15,852 nt of DNA from assembly GCA_937906285.1 (NCBI GenBank), contig CALCWL010000232.1, forward strand, positions 1 to 15,852, given 5' to 3'. Shown piece by piece: positions 7,042 to 14,858 of the stretch. The translations under genes and the position numbers were made by a program. The notes beneath the pieces are model-generated. The model had not been told where the DNA came from, ran no database searches, and worked only from the letters and a program-made list of their open reading frames with translations. Every line of letters starts with the position of its first letter. Within the stretch, counting starts at the first letter, position 1. Origin of the DNA: an uncultured Rhodanobacter sp. (GTDB lineage: Bacteria > Pseudomonadota > Gammaproteobacteria > Xanthomonadales > Rhodanobacteraceae).

Positions 7042-7862
7042 TGACGGCGCGGCTGCTGGTCGACGGCGTGGCCGCGGAGCGGGTCAGCGTGCTCGATCGC
7101 GGCTTTGCTTACGGCGACGGCCTGTTCGAAAGCATCCGCCTGGTCGGCACGCGTGCGCCGCTGTGGACACGGCACATGCAGCGACTGGCAGCCGGCTGCC
7201 AGCGCCTGTTGATTCCCGCACCGGACCCGGACCAGCTCTGGCACGAAACGCAACGGGTCCGGGCGGACATGGCGCGTGCCGTGGTGCGCATTACCGTGAC
7301 GCGCGGCATCGGCGAGCGCGGCTATGCGCCGCCGGCAACGCCAAGATCCACCCGCGTGGTGGCCGCGTTCCCGGCGCCGCCGGTGGGTGAGGCGGCGGTT
7401 CATGGCGTGCGCATGCGGCTGTGCCGGCTGCGCCTGGCCGAGCAGCCACGTCTGGCCGGCATCAAGCATCTGAATCGGCTGGAGCAGGTGCTGGCACGCG
7501 CCGAGTGGAACGATCCGGCGATCGCCGAGGGCGTGCTGTGCGATGGCCATGGCCATGTGATTTCGGCGACCATGGCCAACCTGTTCGCGGTCATCGATGG
7601 CGAGTTGCTGACCCCGGCCGTCGACCGCTGCGGCGTCGCCGGGGTAGCGCGGGCCGAGGTGCTGGATGCGACCTCGGCGCGCGTGGCCGAGATTGCACTG
7701 GACTCGCTGGCCGGGGCCAGCGAGCTGTTCCTGAGTTCGAGCGTGCGCGGCATCGTGCCGGTACAGTCGCTGCAGCGATGGACCTGGGCACCCGGCGCGG
7801 TGGCGCGCCGGCTGCAGCAGCATTGGCGCGATCTGGGATTTTCGATGGAGCAGGGCGGATGA
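7041..7862 (+). CDS. pabC: Aminodeoxychorismate lyase
   Basis: PLP enzyme of fold type IV that splits aminodeoxychorismate into p-aminobenzoate and pyruvate, completing the step begun by PabB. The 273 residues show DRGFAYGDGLFE near the N-terminus, the Schiff-base Lys142 in GIKHLNRLEQ, the ANLF segment at 179-182 and SSSVRGIVPV near the C-terminus. An odd feature is residue 175, Ser in VISATMANLF: E. coli PabC has Glu at this place (VTECCAANLF), the residue expected to contact the PLP ring nitrogen. The start overlaps the pabB stop by one base (TGATG), which with the GGAG at 7027-7030 supports ATG 7041. A D-amino-acid or branched-chain transaminase is a less likely alternative, given the pabB neighbour. 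Confidence 0.88.
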   Translation: MTARLLVDGVAAERVSVLDRGFAYGDGLFESIRLVGTRAPLWTRHMQRLAAGCQRLLIPAPDPDQLWHETQRVRADMARAVVRITVTRGIGERGYAPPATPRSTRVVAAFPAPPVGEAAVHGVRMRLCRLRLAEQPRLAGIKHLNRLEQVLARAEWNDPAIAEGVLCDGHGHVISATMANLFAVIDGELLTPAVDRCGVAGVARAEVLDATSARVAEIALDSLAGASELFLSSSVRGIVPVQSLQRWTWAPGAVARRLQQHWRDLGFSMEQGG

Positions 7863-8896
7863 GCATTCGAGCGATGCGCGGGGGTGCGCGGCTGCGCGGG
7901 TTGCTGCTGCTGGTGGTGCTGGTGTTCGTGGCGGCGCTGGCAGTGGGCTGGCACGACTACCACCGCTTCAGCGTGACCGCGTTGAACATGTCGTCGCGAC
8001 AGCAGAGCATCGACGTCAGCCGCGGCACCAGCTTCAAGGGCATTGTCGCCGAGTTGCGGCAGCAGGGCCTGACCACGGCCAGCCCGTGGTACTGGCGGCT
8101 GCTGGCCGAGCAGATGCACGTGGCCGGCAAGCTGCATGCGGGGGAATATGCGCTCGCCCCCGGCATCACCCCGCGCCAGTTGCTGGCGGACATGGCAGCC
8201 GGCAAGGTCCTGCAGCGCAACTTCACCATCGTGGACGGCTGGACCTTCGCCGAGTTGCGCCGGGCGCTGGCGCAGGCCGACGTGCTGCAGCACGACACCA
8301 GCGGCCTCGACGACGCGACGATCATGCAACGCATCGGCGCCGGCGGGCAGGCGCCGGAGGGGCGCTTCCTGCCCGAGACCTATGCCTACGTGAAGGGCGA
8401 CAGCGAACTGGACATCCTGCGTCGCGCACACGCCGCGATGGATCGCACGCTGGCAGCGCTGTGGCCCGGACGGGCACCGGACCTGCCGCTGGCCGACCCG
8501 TACCAGGCGCTGATCCTGGCCTCGATCGTGGAGAAAGAAACCGGACGCGCCGACGAGCGTGCGAAGATTGCCGGGGTGTTCGTCCGGCGCCTGGAGAACC
8601 ACATGCTGTTGCAGACCGACCCCAGCGTGATCTACGGCATGGGCGCGCGTTACGACGGCAACATCCGCCGCAGCGATCTGACCGCGGATACGCCCTACAA
8701 CACCTACACCCGGCCCGGCCTGCCGCCCACGCCGATCGCCTTGCCGGGCAAGCCGGCGATCGAGGCCGCCTTGCACCCCGCGGCCGGGGACGCACTGTAT
8801 TTCGTGGCGCGCGGCGACGGCAGCCACGTGTTCTCCAGCACCCTGGCCGAGCACAATCGCAACGTCGATTGCTACCAGCGGAAGCGTTGCCGATGA
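7859..8896 (+). CDS. mltG: Endolytic murein transglycosylase
   Basis: Inner-membrane lytic transglycosylase that cuts nascent peptidoglycan strands and limits their length (formerly YceG). The 345 residues begin with a basic stretch and one membrane segment at about 14-30, leaving the rest in the periplasm. A LysM-like subdomain spans about 50-125. The catalytic YceG core carries ASIVEKETG with Glu225 matching the E. coli catalytic Glu218, then LQTDPSVIYGMG and YNTYTRPGLPPTPI. The start overlaps the pabC stop as ATGA, and the end overlaps tmk in the same way, so it is translated as part of a coupled operon. The position between pabC and tmk is the conserved gammaproteobacterial one. Confidence 0.95.
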   Translation: MSIRAMRGGARLRGLLLLVVLVFVAALAVGWHDYHRFSVTALNMSSRQQSIDVSRGTSFKGIVAELRQQGLTTASPWYWRLLAEQMHVAGKLHAGEYALAPGITPRQLLADMAAGKVLQRNFTIVDGWTFAELRRALAQADVLQHDTSGLDDATIMQRIGAGGQAPEGRFLPETYAYVKGDSELDILRRAHAAMDRTLAALWPGRAPDLPLADPYQALILASIVEKETGRADERAKIAGVFVRRLENHMLLQTDPSVIYGMGARYDGNIRRSDLTADTPYNTYTRPGLPPTPIALPGKPAIEAALHPAAGDALYFVARGDGSHVFSSTLAEHNRNVDCYQRKRCR

Positions 8897-9534
8897 ATCC
8901 CGCGCGCGGCAGGTTCATCAGCCTCGAAGGCGGCGAGGGCGCCGGCAAGAGCACCTTGCTGGCCGGCCTGCTGGACTGCCTGCGCCAGTGCGGCGTGTCG
9001 GTAGTGCAGGCGCGCGAGCCGGGCGGCACGCCGGTGGGCGAGGCGGTGCGCGCGATCGTGCTGGACCCGGCCCTGGCCCCGCTGGCGGCGGAAACCGAAT
9101 TGCTGTTGATGTTCGCCTCCCGTGCGCAGCTGGTACGCGAGGTAATCGAGCCCGCGCTGGCCGCGGGGCAGTGGGTGGTGTGCGACCGCTTTGCCGACGC
9201 CAGTTACGCCTACCAGGGCGGCGGGCGCGGCCAGCCCGCCGCGCGCATCGAGGAGCTGGAGCGCTGGGCCTGCGACGGCGTGAAGCCCGATCTGACCCTG
9301 CTGCTCGACCTGCCGGTCGCCGCCGGACGGGCCCGTGCCGCCGGTCGCGGCGAGGCCGACCGCATCGAGTCCGAGGCGGATGCGTTCTTCGAGCGGGTGC
9401 GCGCCAGCTATCGCACCCGCGCGGCGCAGGAGCCCGGTCGCTTCCGTGTCATCGACGCCAGCCAGGCCCCCGAGCAGGTACTGCAGGCGGCCACGCATGC
9501 CCTGATCGCGTGGCTGGAAGGGCCGGCCCGATGA
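8893..9534 (+). CDS. tmk: Thymidylate kinase
   Basis: Phosphorylates dTMP to dTDP with ATP, an essential step towards dTTP, in the cytosol. The 213 residues contain the P-loop GGEGAGKST (13-21), the substrate motif REPGGT (41-46), DRFADASYAYQGGGRG (98-113) and a lid segment AAGRGEADRIESE with the basic residues that contact phosphate. The length is normal for the family. ATG 8893 overlaps the mltG stop as ATGA, and the stop overlaps holB as ATGA. The tmk-holB pair, linking nucleotide supply and replication, is conserved across many bacteria. Confidence 0.96.
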   Translation: MNPARGRFISLEGGEGAGKSTLLAGLLDCLRQCGVSVVQAREPGGTPVGEAVRAIVLDPALAPLAAETELLLMFASRAQLVREVIEPALAAGQWVVCDRFADASYAYQGGGRGQPAARIEELERWACDGVKPDLTLLLDLPVAAGRARAAGRGEADRIESEADAFFERVRASYRTRAAQEPGRFRVIDASQAPEQVLQAATHALIAWLEGPAR

Positions 9535-10466
9535 GCGCCCTGCCATGGCATGAGGAACATTGGCTGCGGCTGCAAGCCCGTCGCGAGCGTGGCGCGCTGC
9601 CGCACGCCCTGCTGCTGTGCGGCGCCCCGGGCCTGGGCAAGCGCCAGTTCGCGCAACGCTTCGTGCGCAGCCTGCTGTGCACCGAGCCGGTGCATGGCGA
9701 GGCCTGCGGGCATTGCCGCGGTTGCCAGCTGACCGCAGCCGGCTCGCATCCGGACCGGGTGGAACTGACTTTCGGCCTGCGCAAGGACGGCACGCCACGC
9801 GCCGAGATCGTGGTCGACCAGATCCGCGAGCTGTCCGCCCGGCTGGCTCTGCGCAGCCAGCTCGGCGGCTGGCAGGTGGTCACCATCGACCCGGCAGATG
9901 CGATGAACGGCGCGGCGGCGAATGCCTTGCTGAAGACGCTGGAAGAACCCGCCGCGCAGACCATGCTGATCCTGCTGGCCGATGCGCCGTGGCGGCTGCC
10001 GCCGACGATCCGCAGCCGTTGCCAGCGGATCGAGTTCCACCTTCCCGAACCGGCGCTGGCGCTGGCCTGGCTGCAGCGCGAGGGCGTGGCTGACGGCAAG
10101 GCTGCGCTGGCGGCGGCCGGCGGCAATCCGGGACTGGCCATGCAATGGAGCCGGCACGGCGCACTGGAGCAGCGCACCGAAGTCCGCCGCGACCTGGCGG
10201 CGCTGGCCGGTGGGCGCGGCCAGGCGACCGAGGTGGTCAAGCGCTGGCTGGACGACGAGCCGGCGCAACGGTTGTGGTTTGCCGCGCAGGCCGCGGCCGA
10301 CGAATTGCGCGCCCGTTCGCTGGGCGATCGCCCGCCGCTGGGCAGTGCGCTGGATGCGGCGGCGCTGGGCGATTGGCATGACGCGAGCAACCGCGCACGC
10401 GAGGGCTTGCGCGGCCCCTTGCGCCCGGATCTGCTGCTGCTGGAGCTGCTGTCCCGGTGGCGCTGA
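9531..10466 (+). CDS. holB: DNA polymerase III delta' subunit
   Basis: Clamp-loader stator subunit that helps load the beta sliding clamp at the replication fork. The 311 residues show an AAA+ fold with a P-loop-like GAPGLGKRQ (31-39) that lacks the usual Ser/Thr after the Lys, as expected for a subunit that does not hydrolyse ATP. A zinc module follows with Cys50, Cys59, Cys62 and Cys65. Then come NALLKTLEEP and the SRC motif in IRSRCQRIEF. ATG 9531 overlaps the tmk stop. In P. aeruginosa the next gene is pilZ; here the next start codon, overlapping the holB stop as TGATG, belongs to a PIG-L deacetylase. Confidence 0.93.
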   Translation: MSALPWHEEHWLRLQARRERGALPHALLLCGAPGLGKRQFAQRFVRSLLCTEPVHGEACGHCRGCQLTAAGSHPDRVELTFGLRKDGTPRAEIVVDQIRELSARLALRSQLGGWQVVTIDPADAMNGAAANALLKTLEEPAAQTMLILLADAPWRLPPTIRSRCQRIEFHLPEPALALAWLQREGVADGKAALAAAGGNPGLAMQWSRHGALEQRTEVRRDLAALAGGRGQATEVVKRWLDDEPAQRLWFAAQAAADELRARSLGDRPPLGSALDAAALGDWHDASNRAREGLRGPLRPDLLLLELLSRWR

Positions 10467-11452
10467 TGGTCGGTGCCTGGGACGACGGTTGGCCGAAGTT
10501 CTCTGCGCGCACCCGTCTGCTGGTGATCGCGCCGCATCCGGATGACGAAACCCTGGCTACAGGCGTGCTGCTGCAGCAAGTGCTCGCAGCGGGTGGCAAG
10601 GTGTGCATCCTGCTGCTCACTGCCGGCGACAACAATCCCTGGCCGCAACGCGTGCTGGAACGCCGTTGGCGCCTCGGTGCGGCGGATCGGCGCCGCTGGG
10701 CACGGCGGCGCGCGACGGAGTTGCAGCATGCGCTCGCCGCGTTGGGCGTGCCGGCGACGGCCTTGCAATCCCTGGACTGGCCCGACCTCGGTGTGACCGA
10801 CCTTTTGCTGCAATCGACCGACCGGGTCGTGGCCGCCGTTCGCGACGCGATCGACCGCTTCGCCCCCGACCTGATCGCCGTGCCGTCATTGCAGGATCGC
10901 CACCCCGACCACAGCGCGGCGCACGTGCTGGTACGCCTGGCGCTGGCCGGCCACGCCACGCCGCCGGCGCTGCTCGCCTACCTGGTGCATGGCGATGCCG
11001 GGGTCCGACGCGCCTTGACGATACCTGCCACGGCCGCCCAGCTCGGCGGCAAGCGCGCCGCCTTGCAGGCGCATCGGAGCCAACTCGCCTTGAGTGGCAA
11101 GCGCCTGCGTCGACTGGCGGAGCGTGACGAAACCTATTTCGAGCCGGATGCTTCGACGTCGGCGACGTTGCCTTGGCACCCGCCCCGCGCGTGGTGGCGC
11201 TGGCTGCGGCTGGATCTGGTGACCCCGGCAACGTCGCGGCGCTGGGCCTGGCAGAACGCGCCGCTGCGCCGCGACGCGGACGGCATGTGGCGTCTGGAGC
11301 TGCCCGCGGTTGCGCGGGTTGCGCCGTGCTTCGTGCGGTTGTCGCTGGATGTGCGTTCGCCGTGGATCTTCGACCATTGGGGCTGGTGCCGGATAACCGC
11401 CGACGAGCCGATTTCCACCGCCGGAGTTGCGCCCCTCGATCGACCCGGCTAG
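10466..11452 (+). CDS. PIG-L (LmbE-like) family deacetylase
   Basis: Predicted zinc-dependent N-deacetylase of the PIG-L/MshB/BshB superfamily, which removes acetyl groups from GlcNAc-type sugars or conjugates; the substrate here is unknown. Of 328 residues, the first 220 or so form the catalytic domain. APHPDDE supplies His24 and Asp27 as zinc ligands and Asp26 as general base; RHPDHSAAH supplies His149 as third ligand and His146 as probable acid. About 100 C-terminal residues, Trp-rich and ending in a SPWIFDHWGW segment, form an extra domain I cannot name. There is no signal peptide or membrane segment, so it is likely cytosolic, acting on a precursor. ATG 10466 overlaps the holB stop; GTG 10457 is an alternative. 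A role in surface polysaccharide or LPS precursor modification is a guess. Confidence 0.85.
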   Translation: MVGAWDDGWPKFSARTRLLVIAPHPDDETLATGVLLQQVLAAGGKVCILLLTAGDNNPWPQRVLERRWRLGAADRRRWARRRATELQHALAALGVPATALQSLDWPDLGVTDLLLQSTDRVVAAVRDAIDRFAPDLIAVPSLQDRHPDHSAAHVLVRLALAGHATPPALLAYLVHGDAGVRRALTIPATAAQLGGKRAALQAHRSQLALSGKRLRRLAERDETYFEPDASTSATLPWHPPRAWWRWLRLDLVTPATSRRWAWQNAPLRRDADGMWRLELPAVARVAPCFVRLSLDVRSPWIFDHWGWCRITADEPISTAGVAPLDRPG

Positions 11453-11467
11453 CTTGCTGCGCAAGCC

Positions 11468-11475
11468 AGGGGAAG
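11468..11475 (+). promoter_or_regulatory. Ribosome-binding site deciding the GGDEF/EAL start
   Basis: AGGGGAAG lies five bases before ATG 11481. The same frame also offers a TTG at 11427 inside the deacetylase gene, without a comparable site at good spacing, so I take ATG 11481 as the start. Confidence 0.65.
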
Positions 11476-11480
11476 TCGGC

Positions 11481-14360
11481 ATGCAACTCGGAGAGCCGGA
11501 CGCGATGCGGGTCAACACGGGCGCCACGGCTGCGACCAGCGAGAGCTTTTACGCGGCGCTGTCCGAGATCGGCCAGCTGCTGGTTCGCGCGGTGGAGCCC
11601 CCGGAACTCTACGACGCCATCATCGAGGTGTTGCAGAGGCGCCTGGGCGCGATGCTGGTGATGATCGGCGAGGCTGACCACGCGGCCGGCTGGTTCCGTC
11701 GGGTGGCGCCGGTGGCTGTGGCCGCGGACATGCAGGACATCTACCCCGAACGGACTCCGCTGTCGCTGGTGCGGCCCTCGTTCTGGCGCGGCGTGCCGCA
11801 AATCGAGCCGGATCTGCGCCACGTGCCGGACCTGCAGCGATTGCGCACCGCCTACGAGCGCCATGACGTGGTCGCCGCGATGGCGATTCCGGTGATGGTG
11901 TTCGGCGAGGTGCGCGCCGGCCTGGTGATCCGCGCAGCCGACCCCGCGTATTTCTCGATGCGATTGATCGAACTGCTGCAGCAAGCCGCCGCCAGCATCG
12001 GCTTGGGGCTGGAGGCGCAGTCGCAGCGCCATCAGCTGCAGCGCTCGGTGCAGCAGGAGGCTCGCCAGCGCCGCGCCTTGCGTCTGCTCAGCGAGATGAT
12101 CAAGGTGGTCACGCACAGTCCCGACGAAACCGTGCTGCTGGCCGAGAGCAGCGACGTGGCCTGCCGTGTGGGCGGTTATCGCTTCGCGTGGATAGCCCTG
12201 TTTGCCGACGACGAGGCCAGAAGCTTGTGCCTGCGTGCCCACGCCGGCATGGATGGCGTGGTGGCGACGGGGGAAGGCATCACCCTGGACGAGCAGAAGC
12301 ACGCCGGCGACGCGGCAGTCAGGGCGTTGCGCTGCGGCGAACCATGCGTTCGCCAGTACGCCGCGGGAGCCCCGCGCGAGTGGCCGCTGCAGGGCGCGGC
12401 GCCCGGCGGCGGCGCGGCACTGGCGTTGCCGCTGCGCGTGGATGAGGCGGTGGTGGGCGTGTTCGTGGTCGGCGCCGACCAGGCCGATGCGTTCACTCCG
12501 GTCGAGGTCCAGGTATTCACGGAGATGGCGGTCGAGCTTGGCCTGGGCATGCAGATGCAACGGGCGCACGCCGCGCGGCTGCTCGCCGAACGCGATCTGC
12601 GTTTCAACCTGCAGCACGTGCGCACGGTACTGTCCAACCAGCATTCCGGGGTGCTGGTGACGGCGGCGAACGGGCGGGTGAAGTTCGCCAACGAGGCGTT
12701 CTGCACCTTGTTCGGGTTGACCGAATCGCCGGGCGACCTGGAGGGGCTGCCCTCGGCTGCGCTGCACGCGCGCCTCAGCCATCTTTATTGCGAGCCTGAA
12801 CGCGAACTCGAGCGCATGGCCGCCATCGTGGCGCGCAACGAAGAGTCGCGCGACGAGGAAGTGCTGCTGGCCGATGGACGCGTACTGCTGCGCGACTTCA
12901 TGCCGATCTGCATCGACGGCGTGGCCCAGGGCTGCATCTGGCAGCAGCGCGACATCACCGAGCGGAAGCTGCACGAGGCGCGCGTCGAACGGCTGGCTTT
13001 CTACGACGTGGTCACCGGGTTGCCCAACCGGCGTCTGCTGTTCGAGTTGCTGGAACAGGCGCGAACCCGGGCTGCCGCCGATCAGTCGCTGCTGGCGGTG
13101 GGCATCCTGGACCTGGACCGGTTCAAGAGCGTCAACGATACCGCCGGGCACAGCGGCGGCGACCGTGTGCTGGCGGAGGCCTCCTCGCGCATCCGCGGCA
13201 TGCTGCGCGATGCCGACGTGCTGGCCCGCCTCGGCGGCGACGAATTCGCGCTGCTGATCCCCGGACTGGACAGCCGCGAACAGCTGGACGTGATCAGCCG
13301 CTGCATCCTGCAGGCGCTGCGCTTGCCGTTCAATCTGGACGAGGAGCAGTTGCTCCTGTCGGCAAGCATCGGCTGGACCCTGTTTCCGCTCGACGGCTCC
13401 AGCGCCGAGGGGCTCGTTCGCCACGCCGACATGGCAATGTACGAGGCGAAGGAAGCGGGCAAGGATCGCGGCTCGCTGTACGAGCCGGCGATGGAGCTGG
13501 AGCAGGTACGTCTGCAGGCCATGCGCGAACGGATCGCCCAGGCGCTGCAGCAGTCGCGACTGCTGCTGTTGTTCCAGCCGATCGTCTACATCGACGGCCT
13601 GCCGGGGCTCAACGGCGTGGCCGGGATGGAGGCACTGCTGCGGCTCAACGATCGCGAGCAGGAACTGATCGGCCCGGCCAACTTCATGCACGTGCTGGAC
13701 GACCCGCAACTGGCCCGTCCGATCGGTCGCTACGTGCTGGACGAGGCGCTGCGCTGTTGCCAGGCCTGGCTGCGAGCCGGCGTGCCGGTCCCGGTGTCGG
13801 TCAACATCAGCACCCGGCACCTGCTGCACCCGGCGTTCTTCGCCGACATCGACGCCGCGCTGGAGGCCTATCCGGACGTGATGGACGTGGGCTTCGGCAT
13901 CGAGATCACCGAGACCGGCCCGAGCATGGACCACGCGCGGGCCAAGGTGGTCATCGAGGAATGCCGGCGGCGCGGCATCCGCGTCGGGCTGGACGATTTC
14001 GGCACGGGCTCGGCGTCGCTCAGCCACATCCAGCAGCTCGACATCGAGCACATCAAGCTCGACCAGAGTTTCGTGCGGGACATCCTGCATGACGACCGCA
14101 ACATGGCCATCGCCGCGGGCGTGATCACCACCGCGCGCATGCTGGCCAAGGCGGTGATCGCCGAGGGCGTGGAGACGCCGGTGCAGGGCGACCTGCTTGC
14201 CTCGCTGGGCTGCCACCAGCTGCAGGGCTTCTCGATCTCGCGGCCGATGGCCGCCGCTTCCGTGCCGGCATGGGTTGCCGGCTGGGCGCCGCCGGCAACC
14301 TGGGGCAACCTGGTCAACGAACGGCAGTCGCTGCTGGCCGGCGAAACGACCGGGCAGTGA
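11481..14360 (+). CDS. GAF-GAF-PAS-GGDEF-EAL cyclic-di-GMP synthase/phosphodiesterase
   Basis: Cytosolic signalling enzyme expected to make and/or degrade cyclic-di-GMP; 959 residues, no membrane segment or signal peptide. Approximate layout: GAF-like domain 25-170, a Gln/Arg-rich linker helix, a second GAF-like domain 200-355, PAS 377-495 ending in the usual QRDITERK linker, GGDEF 500-665, EAL 680-935. The cyclase motif GGDEF (585-589) is intact, and RDAD (576-579) five residues before it matches the product-inhibition RxxD site. In the EAL domain EAL (717-719), VNIS, EITET, LDDFGTG (Asp838, Asp839), IKLDQSF, AEGVET and LQGFSISRP keep the metal and catalytic residues. Both activities therefore look possible, unlike the degenerate FimX. 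It starts 28 bases after the deacetylase stop and ends 83 bases before pilZ. The sensed ligand is unknown. Confidence 0.92.
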   Translation: MQLGEPDAMRVNTGATAATSESFYAALSEIGQLLVRAVEPPELYDAIIEVLQRRLGAMLVMIGEADHAAGWFRRVAPVAVAADMQDIYPERTPLSLVRPSFWRGVPQIEPDLRHVPDLQRLRTAYERHDVVAAMAIPVMVFGEVRAGLVIRAADPAYFSMRLIELLQQAAASIGLGLEAQSQRHQLQRSVQQEARQRRALRLLSEMIKVVTHSPDETVLLAESSDVACRVGGYRFAWIALFADDEARSLCLRAHAGMDGVVATGEGITLDEQKHAGDAAVRALRCGEPCVRQYAAGAPREWPLQGAAPGGGAALALPLRVDEAVVGVFVVGADQADAFTPVEVQVFTEMAVELGLGMQMQRAHAARLLAERDLRFNLQHVRTVLSNQHSGVLVTAANGRVKFANEAFCTLFGLTESPGDLEGLPSAALHARLSHLYCEPERELERMAAIVARNEESRDEEVLLADGRVLLRDFMPICIDGVAQGCIWQQRDITERKLHEARVERLAFYDVVTGLPNRRLLFELLEQARTRAAADQSLLAVGILDLDRFKSVNDTAGHSGGDRVLAEASSRIRGMLRDADVLARLGGDEFALLIPGLDSREQLDVISRCILQALRLPFNLDEEQLLLSASIGWTLFPLDGSSAEGLVRHADMAMYEAKEAGKDRGSLYEPAMELEQVRLQAMRERIAQALQQSRLLLLFQPIVYIDGLPGLNGVAGMEALLRLNDREQELIGPANFMHVLDDPQLARPIGRYVLDEALRCCQAWLRAGVPVPVSVNISTRHLLHPAFFADIDAALEAYPDVMDVGFGIEITETGPSMDHARAKVVIEECRRRGIRVGLDDFGTGSASLSHIQQLDIEHIKLDQSFVRDILHDDRNMAIAAGVITTARMLAKAVIAEGVETPVQGDLLASLGCHQLQGFSISRPMAAASVPAWVAGWAPPATWGNLVNERQSLLAGETTGQ

Positions 14361-14373
14361 CGCGCGGCAGTGC

Positions 14374-14401
14374 CTGACGCGCTGCGCCGACCTGCTAAGA
14401 T
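14374..14401 (+). promoter_or_regulatory. Promoter candidate for pilZ
   Basis: CTGACG (14374-14379, 4 of 6) and TAAGAT (14396-14401, 4 of 6) are 16 bases apart, with a TGC just before the -10 box that fits an extended -10 element. It sits in the 83-bp gap after the GGDEF/EAL gene and would start pilZ mRNA near 14408. Assigned by eye. Confidence 0.4.
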
Positions 14402-14443
14402 CGACGCCGTTGACCGGGACGCAGGCCCGGCGGGGAGCGTGGC

Positions 14444-14797
14444 ATGAAACCGATGGCTGGCCGGCAAGGCATCATCTCGCTGAAGATCAAGGACGCCGCG
14501 TCGCTGTACAACGCGTACATGCCGTTCCTCAAGCATGGCGGTCTGTTTGCGCCGACGGCGCAGTCCTATGCCCTGGGCGACGAGGTGGTGCTGCTGGTGA
14601 CCCTGGCCGACGAGACCGAGCGCCTGTCGGTGGTGGGCAAGGTGGTGTGGATCAGCCCGGTCGGCGCGCAGGGCAATCGCACCGCCGGCATCGGCATCCA
14701 TTTCAACGAATCCAGCGACGCGGAGGCCGCGCGCAGCCGCATCGAGAACATCCTCGCCGGCACGCTCAATTCCGAGCGACCCACGCAGACCATGTGA
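14444..14797 (+). CDS. pilZ: Type IV pilus PilZ-domain protein
   Basis: Small cytosolic protein needed for type IV pilus assembly. In Xanthomonas, PilZ links the extension ATPase PilB to the c-di-GMP receptor FimX. The 117 residues include SLYNAYMPFLKHGGLF, LGDEVVLLVTL, GKVVWISPVGAQGNR and the C-terminal tail ending in RPTQTM, which closely resemble xanthomonad pilus PilZ as I recall it. The canonical c-di-GMP-binding motifs RxxxR and D/NxSxxG are absent, as in that subfamily, so it probably does not bind the nucleotide itself. Tyr22 lies in the N-terminal region implicated in PilB contact. ATG 14444 has a GGGGAG site (14432-14437) six bases away. It follows holB directly in P. aeruginosa; here two genes intervene. 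No clear terminator follows. Confidence 0.93.
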   Translation: MKPMAGRQGIISLKIKDAASLYNAYMPFLKHGGLFAPTAQSYALGDEVVLLVTLADETERLSVVGKVVWISPVGAQGNRTAGIGIHFNESSDAEAARSRIENILAGTLNSERPTQTM

Positions 14798-14833
14798 CCT
14801 TCCGGCGGCCGCGTCGTGCGAGTCGGGCGTTAG

Positions 14834-14841
14834 TTCGCAAA
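14834..14841 (+). repeat. Upstream copy of octamer TTCGCAAA
   Basis: The same eight bases recur at 14894-14901 and, inverted, at 14907-14914. This copy lies 18 bases upstream of the predicted -35 box of the nuo promoter, 60 bp from the second copy, and has no inverted partner of its own. It could be a half-site for a regulator. Confidence 0.45.
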
Positions 14842-14858
14842 GCAGCAGCCGTCAAGGC

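Noticed and set aside
9621..9650. Degenerate P-loop in the delta' subunit
   Set aside because: Loss of the Ser/Thr after the Lys is expected, since delta' does not hydrolyse ATP.
10617..14216. Open frame of about 1199 codons on the minus strand
   Set aside because: It lies opposite the deacetylase and GGDEF/EAL genes. Its translation is rich in Arg, His, Gln and Ala with no recognisable domain, as expected from the complement of high-GC codons. The plus-strand proteins have clear motifs.
14354..14383. Near-duplicate GCAGTG...ACGCGC around the stop of the GGDEF/EAL gene
   Set aside because: The two copies differ by a four-base insertion and are low-complexity GC sequence. It may be a small slippage duplication, with no sign of a mobile element or attachment site.
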